64,000 nucleotides of DNA from Athene noctua (Eukaryota > Chordata > Aves > Strigiformes > Strigidae): the NCBI RefSeq assembly GCF_965140245.1, contig NC_134037.1:251037431-251101430 (forward strand), given 5' to 3'. How positions within the stretch are numbered: the first letter of the stretch is position 1; each line of letters starts with the position of its first letter. The notes beneath the pieces were generated by a model. That model worked only from the letters and a program-made list of their open reading frames with translations, had not been told where the DNA came from and ran no database searches. Positions 1 through 13,935 of this stretch are shown piece after piece. Both the position numbers and the translations under genes were made by a program.

Positions 1-2835
1 CCTTTCCTTACAAAAATCTTTTCAATGCTTTCCTTTCTGTGTTACTGAAAATAACTGGAGACATTCAAGACAGCTGTTAACAAGCAATACTTTAAAATGT
101 CTTACTTCAACTACACTGAAATTTTATCTTACAGTATTTCATCATAAGAATGACATTTTAAAAATTCCTATATTTATTTCAGGGTAAAGTAAGCTAATCT
201 TTGTCTAGTCCGTCTCTACCTATAATGCTTTAGAGCTCAATGCTAATTACTGAATGAATATAGTATAATCTAAACACCATTTAAATGCATACTACGTCAC
301 CCAAGGTTGTTCTCAGGTAACTAATGAAGTTAAATACAAGAAGAAGTTATTAATAAATGAGATGTTACATATTACTTGGTTAAAATATCTTAATGTGGAA
401 AATGTCCTAATTTATTTCAGAAAGATTGTGATTACACTTCAGAAGTTTTTCCAGATATGAAGAGATCTCCAAAACATGTTTTAAATCATAGAACCATCCT
501 TCATGCTGTAACGATCTTCCTGTTAAATATCTGAAAAACAGATTTCACTTTCCTAAAGGAAATAAAGAGTATTAGCAATCTACGGACCAGTATAAACTTT
601 ATATCACCCAAGATATCAGGATGAAACTGTCCCATTCTTTGCTTCAAGAAAATTTATCTGAACTTCTTGGTCAAATTCAGGACAGTGTCTTAGATATTTT
701 GAAGCTCAAATCACAATGAAAATTCTTTATTTTAAATATAATTTGGATCTGACTTACTCAAACATTTCTGTGATATAAGGTTCTGATAGCTTGCTATCAA
801 TTTACAGTATGGTGACACCAATTTATACTGTGAGTTACTGCATGATGCAAATATTGTTTCAACAGGAAAATATCACGCATTTAAGATCAGGGATTTGAAG
901 AAGCACTAAATGGAGAGTGGAAGAGAGTGTCATGCTACACAGAGGTTAAACTACAAATACACATTGAACTTGAAATTGCTCTTGTGAAGGGGTTGCTCAC
1001 GAACTTCTAAAAGAACTTCAAATAGTTATGACTCTCTACATTTTTTTAAAGGTTTCTATGTGCTTATAACAGCCTCTTCTCTCTCACAAGCTCTGCAGCA
1101 TTGATTCCTACACCTCAGTGCTTCCAGCTAGCACTCCTCCATTAACCTCGCCTGAGAAACTTTTACCACAATTCCCAAATAAATACTTCAATGAACAGAA
1201 ATCACATTCAAGCCATTGTAGTATAACAACTTTGATACCTGCAAAAGCAGGTGTGCAAGCTAATAATAATAATTTTAAAATCCAATAAAAATAAACCCAC
1301 CAAACCCAACCTCTTCTTTCTTAGTCTTTTGTTTCACAACCTTATCTAAACTTGTTTTACTGGAGGAGATAATATTGTAACTAGAAGTACATGGGGTCCT
1401 GAATGAAGTGTGGATGTAGATACTGAAACTTATAAGCCTTCTGTTGTTTAAACTCCAGTTCTCACTTTCTCTGTATTTTTTTCCAGCTGGAGGTCAAATG
1501 GCCACCTGTTAGCCGTGTTCCTGAAATGAGAATAGAGTTCTGAGGTTCAGAGCCCCGGAACTATCTACATTTACCAGTTGTCAGGTTCCCTAACCAAGTG
1601 ATTTGTTTTATGATGATGTTCTTCTCTAAAAGATAAAATGTAAGAGAATTTTCTGAGCCACTTTTAAGACTTATGTCCAATAACACTATGGTGTTTAGAG
1701 TCATATGTCAGTATTGCTCCCAGCTCAGAAGTAGGTGGATAGTGCCATGATCTTTCTAAAAAATACTTTGACATGATCTGTAGCAGATAAAACTAGAGCT
1801 ATAGATTTGAGAGGTCTGATTTTACCAGGGAGGGGTGGATTAAGGGAGAATCTCAGACCCCACACTATCTTTGCTGAGCACATCTTTACACCAGATGTGT
1901 TATTAGACACATAGGTAGGCAACCTGTTCTTAACTCCACTGTTTTCCAGTAGTGGCTACATGAAGATCTGCCTCATGTTTCATGGTAATGTCCTATTTTC
2001 ATCAGGATCTGAGAAATTAGGATGGAGCTCTTTTTACATCTCTGCCTCTTAAAAACCCTTCATGGTAGGATTTACCTAGATAAAGCACTAAAATGGTTGT
2101 TTTCCTTTAAAGTGCTGAAGGGAAGTCAGAGTTGGAGGTGGAATATCTGAAATTCTGGGCCTGTTTTTCCTGATAGTATGTTTAAAAAAGAGCAGGCTAT
2201 AGACAGACCATAGTTACTCAGGATCATGAATTGTTGATAGCTTCTGGAAAGTATATTGTAGTGAATGATTTCAAAAGCTATGACATTTTCAGTTTCCATT
2301 AACAACTAAAAAAAAAATCTCAGTGTTATAATGTGTGAACATATGCACGATATGTATGCATAAACATGGACGTAAACCGTGTATATTTATATACATATAT
2401 ACACACAAAGCTATGCTCACACACACATAGTTATAGGTGCAGACTGTCCTACAGATATATAGGCAGTTTATTCCACTCTATTCCTAAGTTTACAGTTCTT
2501 TCTCTCCTGCCCAGATAATGTGACAAAATTATATGTTTCAGGAAACTAGCAATGAGTGAAATATATCATTGCAGAGTATTCAAGTACATCATTAAAGGAT
2601 AGCATTTGGGATTATGTAGTAGAGCTATCTTCCCTAATAGTTGGTTCTATCTTAAAAGTAAAAAGTCCACAGAAAACCACTCTTTTCTACTACGCATTTA
2701 ATTTCTAATTTTGAGATCCTAGCCCAACAAAGTCTGTGGACAATGCAATTTGTATAATGCATTCAAATTAAATTTACAGACTTGTCAAGTGTTGTAAATA
2801 TCTGATTTATCTATGTTAAAAAAATTGTTACTCAC
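1..2835. other. CNTN5 intron, 5' part of the intron after the Ig1 exon
   Basis: AT-rich unique-looking intron. On the minus strand it begins with the GTGAGT donor at 2835 and runs out of the window. I searched the minus strand for the next contactin exon (start of Ig2) and saw none. A short alternating TA/CA stretch lies near 2375-2425. No repeat family was recognised. Confidence 0.7.
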
Positions 2836-3011
2836 ATGCAAACTGAAGAACAGCCTCTCTGCTTAAAATACTGCCAAACATGTTGGTGGTTAAACACTGA
2901 TACTGTCCAGAATCCTTCATTTCACTAGGGTTGTTGATAAGCAAACTTCCTTCTATTAAACTGAAGCGATAATCACTTTCAATGTCGATTTCAGTTCCAT
3001 TTCGAAGCCAT
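2836..3011 (-). CDS. CNTN5: CNTN5 coding exon: second half of Ig domain 1
   Basis: This minus-strand internal exon of 176 nt encodes about 58 residues, beginning WLRNGTEID and ending REAVLQFA. It carries the core Trp of Ig domain 1, an N-glycosylation sequon (NGT), and the Ig hallmark DSGQYQC with the second disulfide cysteine. The acceptor is a pyrimidine-rich run ending CCTAAG and the donor is GTGAGT. The exon starts by completing an Arg codon (AG|A) from the previous exon and ends one base into a codon. The sequence resembles vertebrate contactin-5 more than contactin-3, -4 or -6, notably at WLRNGTEID and the S-REA-LQFA end. Contactin-5 is a GPI-anchored neuronal adhesion protein with six Ig and four FNIII domains, used in axon and synapse development. 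The next exon, which should begin Ig2, is not in the remaining 2.8 kb. Confidence 0.95.
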
Positions 3012-6000
3012 CTTAGGAAGAAAAAAAAATAAACTACTTGAGCATTTTATGGCCGATGGAAGGCATCAAGCTTAGTATACAGAACCTGACAGCCCCAATT
3101 GTAAGGATGACAGACACTCAAAGATATTCTGTGCATTAAACCATTACTTTGGCAAAGGTTTGGATGGAGACATTCCACAACACATGCCTGACAAAAGCTA
3201 AGTTTCTCTGAAAAAAACATAAGTAAAACCAGATCTTCAGCCTCTGACAAGTAAGCATATTCTTTGTTTTGCATATGCTGAATCAAATTAGTAACCACCT
3301 TTTTTTTTTTTTTCCTGAAAAGTTGTTGTCCACAAAGACTTCAGACTTGAAACCTTTATAGTAGATTCATCCTTCATGTTAAAAATAGGACTTTTATTGT
3401 GCTTATAAAGTTTTAATTCATCACCTATAATTAAAACCTTAGGCCCAGATGAGCTTAGAGTTAGCAGAGCTGAGTCTGCACTGCATGAGAGTAAGGAACC
3501 TTTCTTTTCTATTCTTTCTGCATTTGATCTTCTGGGCTCAAGAAATAGAGAAACCTGATTTAAATACAGAAATCATGTATGAATGTGCAAAGCAGGAAGG
3601 TAGATTGACTTATGTAGGCTGTTGTGAAAAAAAGGATATTGACAATGGACAAAGGCAAAGTAATGTCAGCTGGATCCGTATACACAAAATTCAGAGAAGA
3701 CTGGGACAGGAGAAACTGGAATTATCTGGCAGCTGGTCAGGAGTAATGTCTGGCAGCTACCAGATAAATGGAAACTAAGATCAGATGGGAAGTTGGCAGA
3801 AGGAATGCTAAGTTCGAGAGGTGTTTGGGAGTGAAATGAGAAGTCCAAACAGTAAGCACAGGGATGAGAGTGAAAAAAAGGTGGAAAAATCCAGGGTGTA
3901 GAAAACATATTAGAAAGTGTCACATCTGAGCCAAAACATTGAATAATTCCTGAATGAAGGAATTATTTTTCTGAGGTTTCAGAAGTAACTTAAGAGTCTC
4001 ATAATTATTCTGCTGTGTAAGTGGCTTGTTGTGTTTGGTTTTTTTTTTCCCTTTGATATTCTCTGCCAAAAAGCCTCACCCCTCTCACTCATCTTCAAGG
4101 ACTGAAACAAACCCTGCAATAGTCCACTGGCTGCCAGAGAAAAGATTTTGTGTGGTAGATTAATAGACTCCAACACTCTGCAATAACCTCTGAGGGGTGC
4201 AATATCTCAAACAATGATAGTCCACATAGGAAGACTTTTTAGATTTGCTTTTGTGTCAAACTGTATAGAACATGAAATTGTTAAAAGAATGCAAAGAAGA
4301 GATAAGCAGTGTAAACAAGTACGGCACAGCTATTGTGATGCACAGATATTTCCTTCATTGCTAGTCTGCAGTCATTCTGCAATTTCAAAGTTGCCTCAGG
4401 AAATTGCCAGGCACCTTCCAGCTTTGCCAGAGTTCATCAAAGACTGGAAGAACTTGGCAACATCCAGACTCCAGAGGCAACTTTAATGAAGCAAAATGTT
4501 TATCATTCACCCTATCTTGTTAACATTCATGGTGAATGAGGTACAGACAGCAGAATTCAGCTGAAGTAACTCCAATTTTTCCTTAATATAAATGTCAGAA
4601 TTGCCAGAATTAAGATGAACTGTGAAACTATTATTTGTCTATTTTTCATGATCGGACTTTTGATAGCAGAGGACTGTTGCTTCGTTTAATGTAAGGAATA
4701 AACCACTGTTGACAATAGTTTTATATTGCAAAGGATATTAGGGAGATGTCTGCAGGATTCACTACATTTTTAAAGAAATTCATATATAGTAGGGATAAAA
4801 AGAAGAAGAACTTTTCATCTGGAAAAATTTATTAATGATTAAATATTTTGAATGAAATAATAATGAAATTTAACTTTTACATATATATATTCATATATAT
4901 ATTAAAAAAATCAGAATTAATTGATCCAGAATTGGTAGAAGATCTATATAAGGAAAAAGTCGGCATTACATATTTTATTTAGGCATTTTCAAATGGGAAC
5001 TGACACAAAATTAAATTAGCTTTAATTATCTTTCTTCACTTAGTTTCATTTTCAGTTAAATTCAATGCAAAAATATGTTTTTTTAATGCTGCCCCAAAAT
5101 TTTGGATCTTGATGGCTGCCTGCCTATATATCATGGGGTCTATCCTGAATGACTGTACTCCTCTAATATAGTCCAAGCACATTAGAGGAAAAGCAACACT
5201 GAATTGTGTGACAAGTTTTCTTCTAGATACCCTGACTGATCTAGGAGGACAGAAACCCAAATATAATAAGTAAAAGGTAACGATAGGGAAAATCAGTTAC
5301 ATCTTTTTCTTGAAGGCAACTGACATAACATTTCAAAACATTTGAACTTGGTTTAAGCAGACAGAAAGTAATTTTAAAAAACTTTTTTCAACTGCCTTTT
5401 CTATCAGGAAATGATACTGACAAAAAATTTCTAACCAGCCTATATGTGCCCTGAGTAAAATAGGAAACTTTAGTGTGTCACAAGTAGTGAAAGTGTAGTG
5501 AAGTGGCATCTCAGGAAATACTGCACCTGCCTTTAACTCAGTACACTGGTGACCTGTGAGATCCTTCAGGAAGCTTGTGAATGTCTGCATTCCTCATCAA
5601 AACTCTCAGTTACATTTTTCATTGTACAGGGCCTGTCTTGTGATACTGAAATATGATTTGTAGAAATGCTGACCAAACTGAATCAGCTTATCTCAGGGAG
5701 TTATTCCCTTAATCAAGGCATCTAGATACCTTAATGACTGGAACTTTAGAAATTAAAAATTTTGTTTCAGGTACAGCTTGAACAAGGGGAAAAAAGCTCT
5801 TTTCAAGGAAGAAGAAAATCTGAAATGATGTGCACAGTCTCAAGTCTGTTAAAATAATGTCCTAGAAAAAAAAAAAAAAAAAAAAAAAAAGATTTTGTGA
5901 ACAGGTTATGAATACTGTGTCTTGAGTTATAAAGACTAAGGAAATGAATGAAAATGTCGGAGACAACATAATTTTGGAATTTTTGAGTGCTTGAAATGTT

Positions 6001-6510
6001 CTTTTAATGTAGCTTTAAAAAAAAAAAAAAAAAAAGAAAAAAGAAAAAGTTGTACTGTGCTTTGGTTTTGACTGAAAATAATTCTGAGCAGCATGGGCCT
6101 CACAGCCCATGTAAATAAAAATCTCTACTGCTTGCATGTTATAGGACAGGATCTTTGGTGATATGGAAATATCCCTTCTTACTATTTCATATTCCAAAGA
6201 TTGGGCAGTGACATACAACAAACTTCTGCTTATCTATGGCGCTTTTTTGAGGCTAAATTCCCCCTGCACCTGCCCTGGAGAACAGTACATTCATCACACA
6301 GTAATTTGTATCTCTTTTCCCTTCCCCTGAATGGTAGTGTGTATTGCTCATACGCTGTACAGAGAAGTGACAGCAACAGAGGGAGGAGAAGTTAAACTAA
6401 AGAATTAGACCTTTTGGGTCGAACCTTTCATTTCATGAACAGTAGTGAGGAAAATTTGTTTATGAGGCTGATGACACCAATTAATCTCTGGAGAACTGAA
6501 GGAATGGATG
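3012..6510. other. CNTN5 intron between the two Ig1 exons, part 1
   Basis: Intron with no supported gene. It holds an acceptor polypyrimidine tract next to the exon, a T-run near 3299-3314, short TA repeats near 4880-4905, and two A-rich runs (5866-5890 and about 6016-6034). Short open frames on both strands lack homology cues, splice context or codon bias and are treated as chance. Confidence 0.65.
5866..5890. repeat. 25-nt poly(A) run
   Basis: An uninterrupted run of about 25 adenines. I see no AATAAA just before it and no recognisable gene body upstream, so a processed-pseudogene tail is possible but not supported. Confidence 0.85.
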
Positions 6511-6815
6511 TCACAAAATCATAAAATAGCCCAGGTTGGAAAGGACCTTGAAAGACCATTTGGTCCAAACTTTTGTGGGAAAGGGATCCAAATGATTATC
6601 TAGTGCCCTGTTCAACTGCATCTTGAAAAACTCCAGTGATGGTGAGTCTGCCACCTCCCTGAGAAGGTTGTCTCAGTGAATGATTTTTGTCACAGTAAAA
6701 AATTTATTTCTTATATTGAGATGAAACCTCTCTTGTATCTGTTGCCCCTTGCCTTCTCCATGTGTACAGAGAGCCTCTATCCTCTTTATAGTTGCCCTTT
6801 AGGATATGCTGAAAG
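6511..6815 (-). mobile_element. CR1 LINE 3' fragment, old
   Basis: Read on the plus strand it begins with the reverse complement of a CR1 3' end (CACAAAATCATAAAAT, then AGGTTGGAAAGGACCTTGAAAGACC). It continues with CR1 3'-UTR-like sequence (CTCCAGTGATGGTGAGTCTGCC). It is strongly diverged, and the 5' truncation point near 6815 is uncertain. Confidence 0.88.
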
Positions 6816-8256
6816 TCTCTATTTGTTTATTGCATTCCACTGGGAAAATACAAAAAATGGTCGGACCAAGAAAGAAAGATGACATAGATTCTCCAAAGAG
6901 AAAATGTCCACAAGATTAATGAGGTTATCTGGGAGTGATGAACATAGAGTACCCTTCTTTTGGTGGGAATTTATGCCTTTTCCCCATGGTTACATGCTAT
7001 GTTTAATGCCCTGATAGCACTTTTACAGTGTGTGGAAATAATGAATGTATTTTTAATCCACAAAGCAAGAAATATGTAATAGAAATTACAAAAGGAATGT
7101 CAATAAGGATGAATAGCATTCATCCCACATGGTGAGGAGTTCATGCCATTCCAGTTTGAAGAATTTCTAGCCACACATTCCTAATCCCATGTTACATGTT
7201 TTAGTCATGATTGTGGTGTTTTGGGAGGTTGTGCCATTAGATCTTTTTAATGACTCACATCTATTGCAAAGAGGCAGATTCAGTGCTGTTGTGATGGGGA
7301 TATCTAAAGATGGTACTGCCTCTGAGTTTCTTCCAGGCATAGAAATGCAAGTTTTGTGATTCAAGAAAGTTTAAGGAGAATTCATCCAGAATGCTAAAGT
7401 GAAATAAGTGCAATATGTAAAAACTAAAATGCAGAATTGGTGATTGTCACCTATGAAAAAACACAATGATAAGAGTCCTTATGCTGACATTGTAAGTGAA
7501 GAATGACTCTATGAAAAAAGGTAAAGGGTGTATGGAAACAAATAATGAACGATATATTCCCCCAGCCTTCCTACATCACTTGTAATTTGTGTAAAATATG
7601 AGCAGAGTCAGGTATAGCAAATGGATAAAGTGACTGCAACACACTGTTCCCACCTGTAAGTGGGCACCATCAGTAAACTGAACTCTCAGGCTCACAGGTG
7701 TGTCATAACAGATCTGTATAGTAGATAATCTGTGGTGTAATACTCCGTATGTAAAAACTGGGAACAGGCAATGGTTGCAAAGGAATGAAATGGTGGACTT
7801 GTGAGTGAAAAGACACCAGATTTGTCTTAGCCATGGTACCCTGCATTGCATAGTCATGTCATTTAATGTACCTGTTCTTTACTGCTTTCCCTATAAAATA
7901 GGATAGTATCTTGTAGCTTTCTAGATGTTTAGAAAACAATAATTTTGAACAATTTTGAACTTGTCAGCTGTTACAGACACAAGTCAAAAAACTGGAAAAA
8001 AGGAGTCCCTCCATGTGGATAGATATGATGTACAGAGAACATAATTTGAAACTTCACATATCACTTTGCCTTTGTTCACTACCACTTATGCTTCTTGCTT
8101 ATTCAGAAGTAGAAAAAGCATTCAATCAGGAAAGCCATTTGTGTCATGGACCTGTTTCTATCATGTTGTTCTCCAAAGCACACTGACTCTCAGAGTGGGA
8201 CTGCAGTGGTTAATATTTTTAAAACTAAAAAAAAAAATTAATTCTAAAGCAGGTAC
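6816..8256. other. CNTN5 intron between the two Ig1 exons, part 2
   Basis: AT-rich intron with no gene, RNA or repeat family recognised. A tiny tandem duplication of AATTTTGAAC occurs near 7941-7960. The donor of the 8257-8380 exon lies at its minus-strand start. Confidence 0.65.
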
Positions 8257-8380
8257 CTGTATGTCGGAGTAGGATTTCCACGAGCTTGACAATTCAGAGA
8301 TATTTTCTTCTCCTCCGAATCAGTTGGAAAAATCACATCATCTGGCTCTTGTACAAACACTGGCCCATAATCAACACTTT
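8257..8380 (-). CDS. CNTN5: CNTN5 coding exon: first half of Ig domain 1
   Basis: This minus-strand exon of 124 nt encodes ESVDYGPVFVQEPDDVIF, then a TDSEEKK stretch, then LNCQARGNPTPTYR. The motif GPVFVQEP is the usual start of the first Ig domain in contactins, and the Cys of LNCQARG is the first disulfide cysteine. The acceptor is TTTTCACAG and the donor ACAG|GTACCT. The exon takes two bases to complete a Glu codon (G|AA) and gives AG to the next exon, so phases fit on both sides (2 + 40 codons + 2). Ig1 is therefore split by one intron between its two cysteines, as expected for this family. No frameshift or stop is present. Confidence 0.95.
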
Positions 8381-10194
8381 CTGTGAAAATAGAAGTGCTA
8401 TAGATTAGGCATAAATGTAAATGTATTATAACGTTTATAAAGTGAGATTAAAGCATACAAAATTATGTTTGTTTTCCACAGGTTCATATCGCATTGCTTC
8501 GGATGTTATATTAAAAAACAATATTAAAAAAAAGTTAAGATAGAAATATTACTAAGTTAACAATAAAATACATAGTATGATTTAAGTGTTCATCATGCCT
8601 TAAGATGGCTTTCTCATGAGACATATTTTGGCCTGCAGTCTAATGAGCATCTTGAGAGAATTAAGCCAGCAAGAGGAGTTAACTCTGCTTATAGAGAGCA
8701 AGGTATACAAAAATTTTCCTGCTGCTTGAAACAACTTATCTCACAAGGAACTAAACCACAGTTTTCCCCTTTATGTCAAGGAGTTGCTATGAAAAATCAC
8801 TTTTAAAATTAATGGCAGCAACTGGTGGCTACTATTAAATAATATATAGCAAAATCTGACATTTCATTTTCCTCCACTGTCTTCTCTAATTTTGGTGTGT
8901 ATCTATATCTTCACATGAATTTACATTTCTGAACAAGAAAAGCTGAACAGACCTATAGAAGACATCTATGATTCCAATTCATTCATATTGTGAAGATGGA
9001 AACGTAACCTTCAGAAAAATAAAAGGTTGAAAGTATAGCATTCCTGGTCACGTAGGTCTGAACAACTGAAATACCCACTGTGCACTACAAGACTGTAGAA
9101 TTTTAATCAACTTAGACTTGCTCCAAACTCTTGGTTGATTTAGTCCATAATGCTCTTCCAATTTAAAGCACTATCCTAATGATTTGGGTGAGGGGAGATA
9201 GTTACTTTGCCCTACTACTTGCAATGAAACATATGGGAGCAGAGTTTTCTCTGTCAGTTTTATGGTCTCACATATTCACATCATAAAAGTCCTCCAACTG
9301 GTTCTGAGGCTAGCATGACACATTAACCAGTTTATAACCTTCTGTTATATTTGTCCTACTAATACCAGCATGAAGTAGGAAAGGTGCACCTGAAGATTTT
9401 GGAGTTTGGTCTAAAAAATTATTTACTGCATTATTATACCAACTCCACACAACTTCAACTACATGTTATGGGTTCACAGTTTTGGGAACTGTGACCTTTT
9501 TCATACTGCTAATAGTTTCAGAAAGTAGGGTGGACAGGAAAATGTGCATGTGACTACAAATCTTGGTATAGAGAAGCCTTGGAATATGAAAAATTATGAG
9601 AAACATGGGAGACATCGGTCATAGTATGCTAGTTCTGAGATGCAAATTTCTGTCCTTAAATTCTGTGACATTTGGGGTTTCTCAATTCTATTATTATCTT
9701 ATAGTGAAAAGACCACATGAAAACCCATTAGAGTATTCAACCTTCCTTTCCAGTGACTATACACTTATTACTTACTTAGGTTTTTGTCTTTTTACACTGT
9801 TACTCAAATGCAGAGTTTGAAAATCCCTTTATTTTCGGGTATGCTTCTCTGAAACAGATTCAAATAAGTAGCCTACCAATTTGTAAAGAGAGCAAATAAG
9901 AGCACCAGCAATTAGCAGTTTCCATTTTGCATAATTTTCAAGTTTATTAGCCCTTTGTGTAGGACTGTGTAAAGGAGCATGGATTGCTGTTCTGCATATT
10001 TACATTATTTCTATGTTTAGGTACATTACTTCGGTTCTGTGTATTGGAAGAAATGTATTTTCTGGGACAGATATCTCCATTATTTAAAAAAACCCAATCA
10101 CAAAAAAATATTTCTGATATGTGTTTATATTATTGAAGTTAAAATAGAAGAACATATTACTTCTGAATGCAGTGTACACAGAAGACAAAGGTGG
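8381..10194. other. CNTN5 intron before Ig1, part 1
   Basis: Intron sequence between the Ig1 first-half exon and a large CR1 copy. No gene or repeat family was recognised. Minus-strand bases just beyond 8380 form the acceptor (TTTTCACAG). Confidence 0.65.
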
Positions 10195-11754
10195 GGACTG
10201 GGAGAATGAAGAGCCTGCCACTGTAGGAGAAGATTGGGTTTGAGATTGTCTAAGCAACCTGAAGGTGCACAAGTCCATGGGACGTGATGAGACGCACCCG
10301 TTGGTGCTGAGGGAACTGTCAGATGAAGTTTCTAAGCCACTATCCATCATATTTAAGAAGTCATGGCAGTCTGGTGAAGTTCCCACTGACTGGAAAAGGG
10401 GAAACATAACACCCACTTTAAAAAGTGAATAAAGGAAACCCAGGGAACTACAGGTCACTCTCACTTACATGCTCAGCAAGATCATGGAGCGGATCCTCCT
10501 GGAAACTATACTAGGGCACATGGAAAATAAGGAGGTGATTGGTGACAGCAACATGGCTTCACTAAGGGCAAATTATGCCTGAGGAATTTGATGGCTTTCA
10601 ACGACAGGGTTGCAGTGTTTATGGATAAGGGAAGAGCAACTCACGTCGTCTACCTGGACTTGTGCAAAGAATTTTACACTGTCCTGGATGACATCTTTGT
10701 TTCTAAATTGGACAGACATGGATTTGATGGGTGGACCATGGCTGGACCATGGATGGATGGGCCAGTGTTATGGTCAATGGCTCAATGTCCAAGTGGAGAG
10801 CAGTGATGAGTGGCGTTCCTCAAAGGTTGATATTAGGACTGGCACTGTTTATCATCTTTGTTGGTGACATGGAGAGTGGGACTGACTGCACCCTCAGCGA
10901 GTTTGCTGACGACACCAAACTGTGTGGTGGGGTGGAGGGAAGGGATGCCATCCAGAGGGACCTTGATGGGCTTGAGAGGTGGGCCCGTGTGAGCTGTTCA
11001 ACAAGGCCAAGTGCAAGGTCTTTCTTGCGCAGAGGTTGAGGCAATTCCAAGCAAAACCACAGGCTGGGTGATGAGTGGATGGAGAGCAGGCCTGTGGAGA
11101 AGGACTTGGGAGTATTGGATAGAAAAATAACTATGAGATAGCAATGTGCACTCACAGTCCAGAAAGCCAACCACATCCTTGGCTGCATGAAGAGAAGTGT
11201 GGCCAGCAGGTTGAGGGAGTTGATTCTCTACTCCACTCTTGTGAGACCCCACCTGCAGTATTGTGTTCAGGTCTTTGGCCTCCGACATAAGAAGGTCATA
11301 GACCTGTTGGGCCAAGTCCAGAGGAGGGCCACAAAGATGATCAGGGGGCTGCAACATGTCCTCTGTGAGGACAGGCTGAGAGAGTTGGGGTTCTTCAGCC
11401 TGGAGAAGAGAAGGTACTGGGGAGACTTTATAGTGGCCTTCCAGTACTTAAAGGGGGCTACAGGAAAGATGGGGAGGGACTATTTATCAGGGAGTGTAGC
11501 AATAGGATGAGGGGTAATGGTTTAAAATTTAAAGAGTGTAGATTTAAATTAGATATTAGGAAGAAATTGATTTCTGTGAGTGTGGTGAGACACTGGCACA
11601 GGTTGCCCAGAGAAGCTGTGGCTGCCCCATCCCTGGCAGTGTTTAAGGCCAGGTTGGACGGGGCTTTGGGCAACCTGGTCTAGTGGGTGTCCCTGACTGT
11701 GGCAGAGGGGATAGAATTAGGTCCCTTCCAACCCCAAAATTCTATGATTCTGTG
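10195..11754 (+). mobile_element. CR1 LINE, 1.5 kb, 5'-truncated with decayed ORF2
   Basis: The longest CR1 copy here, on the plus strand and ending in TTCTATGATTCTGTG. The 5' part retains reverse transcriptase coding sense in broken frames: YLDLCKEFYTVLDDIF (about 10645-10700), then in another frame SGVPQRLILG followed by the catalytic-type motif FADDTKL (about 10905-10925). Downstream come CR1 3' coding and UTR landmarks (RPHLQYCVQVFG, CCAGTACTTAAAGGGG, GGTTGGACGGGGC). At least one frameshift separates the RT blocks and stops interrupt them, so the copy is inactive. A small repeat of GGACCATGG near 10733-10755 suggests a local slip. Confidence 0.95.
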
Positions 11755-13935
11755 AAAATAACTCCATTACTAAGTTTTGAGTGCTACAGCTGAGGCTGCC
11801 TCAGGGGCAATGCAATCAGCTGGAAAAACTTATTTTAGGAAAGGAAAACACGGGTACAAAAACATTGTATGGATTGTGTCTTATACTTTGGTTACCAGCT
11901 TCTTACACTGCACAAGAGAAAATATTAGTGAATGTAGGCATAAATAATGAGAGCTCTCATCAAGCTAGTCTAGCAAAACCAGGAATTAATTAATGAATAA
12001 AAAACTAAATCATGGGGTTAGATTTAGGTGTTGTTCCTTTCAGATTGGTAGGTGTATGGATAGGGAGTATATTCATGAAAAGTAATGATTTTATTTTCTC
12101 CCTAGGAGTGGCTTTGTAGATAAAATATAATCTAGGATTGCTGGAAAGAAAAGAAAAATATAAAATGCTGGTAGGTGCTGATGTCACTAGCAGCACAGGC
12201 ATTCTTTCTACCTGTACTATTAGCAACAGTAATACTGCAATACTGTGTTGCACATTCCTTTTGGAAAAATAACCTGAACTCTTTAGGTGGAGGCTGGCAT
12301 TCTTAATGGCGGTGGCCAAATGGATACTTGTGCTATATAGAATGAGAAGAACAGGTCTTCTGCCTGCAATGAATACAAAGATAATCGAGAAAGTTCAGTG
12401 CATGCAAGTCATGTTCCTAAAAGAAGAAAAGATGTAGTTAGCTGCTTATCTGCATTTCAGATGGAGTGTGGAGTACTGGCAGAGATTATTTGGAGACTCA
12501 GAAGCAACATAATAATGAATGAGATGTTCATCAGTTTGTAGCTAAGTTGAATAAATGAATTCTTAGTTAGATCATCTGGTCGGCAACAGAATAATTGAAA
12601 TAAAGGGTCTATTCTGAAGAGACCAAAGCACTTGATGAAAAGACAAGATTATATGTTTATAAAATACTAGATGATCTAGTGATTAGATAAAATGTAGTGG
12701 GGTGTGATATGCAAGAAAACATAATGGATCACCTAATGATACCATCTTCATTTAAACTCCAGTGACAGATTCGAAACTGAAAATCTTAAGTATTCTATGC
12801 CTCCTCTCTTAATTTCAAAGCAATGAAGGAAACAAAATGAAGATGAAAATATTTCATTTAAATAGTTTAAAAAGTATTTTAAAAGTACTTTTTTTCAGAT
12901 TATAACACAGCCTGGTTTATAATGAAAGGAAAAGTTTTCATTTTGTTATACATAATGCTCATAAAATCTCAAATAAAATGAAGTCTTGTGAAGGCTTTAG
13001 TAACTGTATCAATGATGGGCATAGGTCTTAGGTAGCAGTTACCATCCTGCTAAAGGATGTTAATGGAGAGTCCTGGAAATTGACCTGGAACACCACTGGA
13101 AGTTTACTGTATTCCCTTTTCTATGTAGGGAATTTAAAGCTACCTTGAAACTGTGGGACTAGAGAACATTTCCCAGAAGCCAGTGCACACTCTGCTAATG
13201 TGGCTGTTTCATGGTGGAATGAGACTCAGGGATGCAGATCTCATTTACCTTTCCCTAATACAGATAATGGAGGTAAAGCCAGGTTGTGAGGCTGCAGATC
13301 TGCAAGACTAGTCAGTCATGGAGCCAGGACTGAGGAGCGAATTGGACTGAGTGGTGATCCCACAGCCTCAAATCTCTGAAACCGAGTGACGTGTCACCTT
13401 AAATTGAAGTAATTAATCCATTTTCCTAGAACAAATTCAAAAACCCAAATGTGTATGTGCATGGCACCACTCATAATACCGAGAATTCTAACACTGCAGG
13501 ATCAGCTGTTATTTTAATTAACGATTACTTATTAGCAGTTTCCAACATTTTCATATCAAAGAAGACACAGAACCATAAACTTAATTTATAATGTTAAAAG
13601 TTTGGTTCAGTGGTAAATGAATTGATACTCAACATTCAGATAAATGACTTTAAGTTTCTCCTGAAAACTCTGTAATCACCATACTGCTTCACAATTTTCA
13701 ATTTATCAGTATTGTTTAATTTTGATTCTTGAACAACACCATGTCTTCTTCACCCTTTATGCTGTCTATATTATTCCTGAGGCAGACATGCTCCTTGAGA
13801 GAATAATATCCAGAATAAAACCTGAAGTGCTTGGAGAAAGCATATATCTAATGATCAGTATGGGAGTTAATCAGCCTTCTGAGGTATAGGTGATTCTCAT
13901 CTGTCACTGCTTTTAGGGGCAATTGAATTAAATCT
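11755..13935. other. CNTN5 intron, no gene seen
   Basis: Intron between the large CR1 and the GC-rich island. Open frames such as 11781-11993 (+) and 12005-12319 (-) have no recognisable domain or splice setting. The stretch 13000-13400 is somewhat richer in GC but matches no family known to me. Confidence 0.6.

Noticed and set aside
5866..5890. Poly(A) run as a processed pseudogene tail
   Set aside because: No gene-like body, polyadenylation signal or target-site duplication seen next to it; the same holds for 47816-47840.
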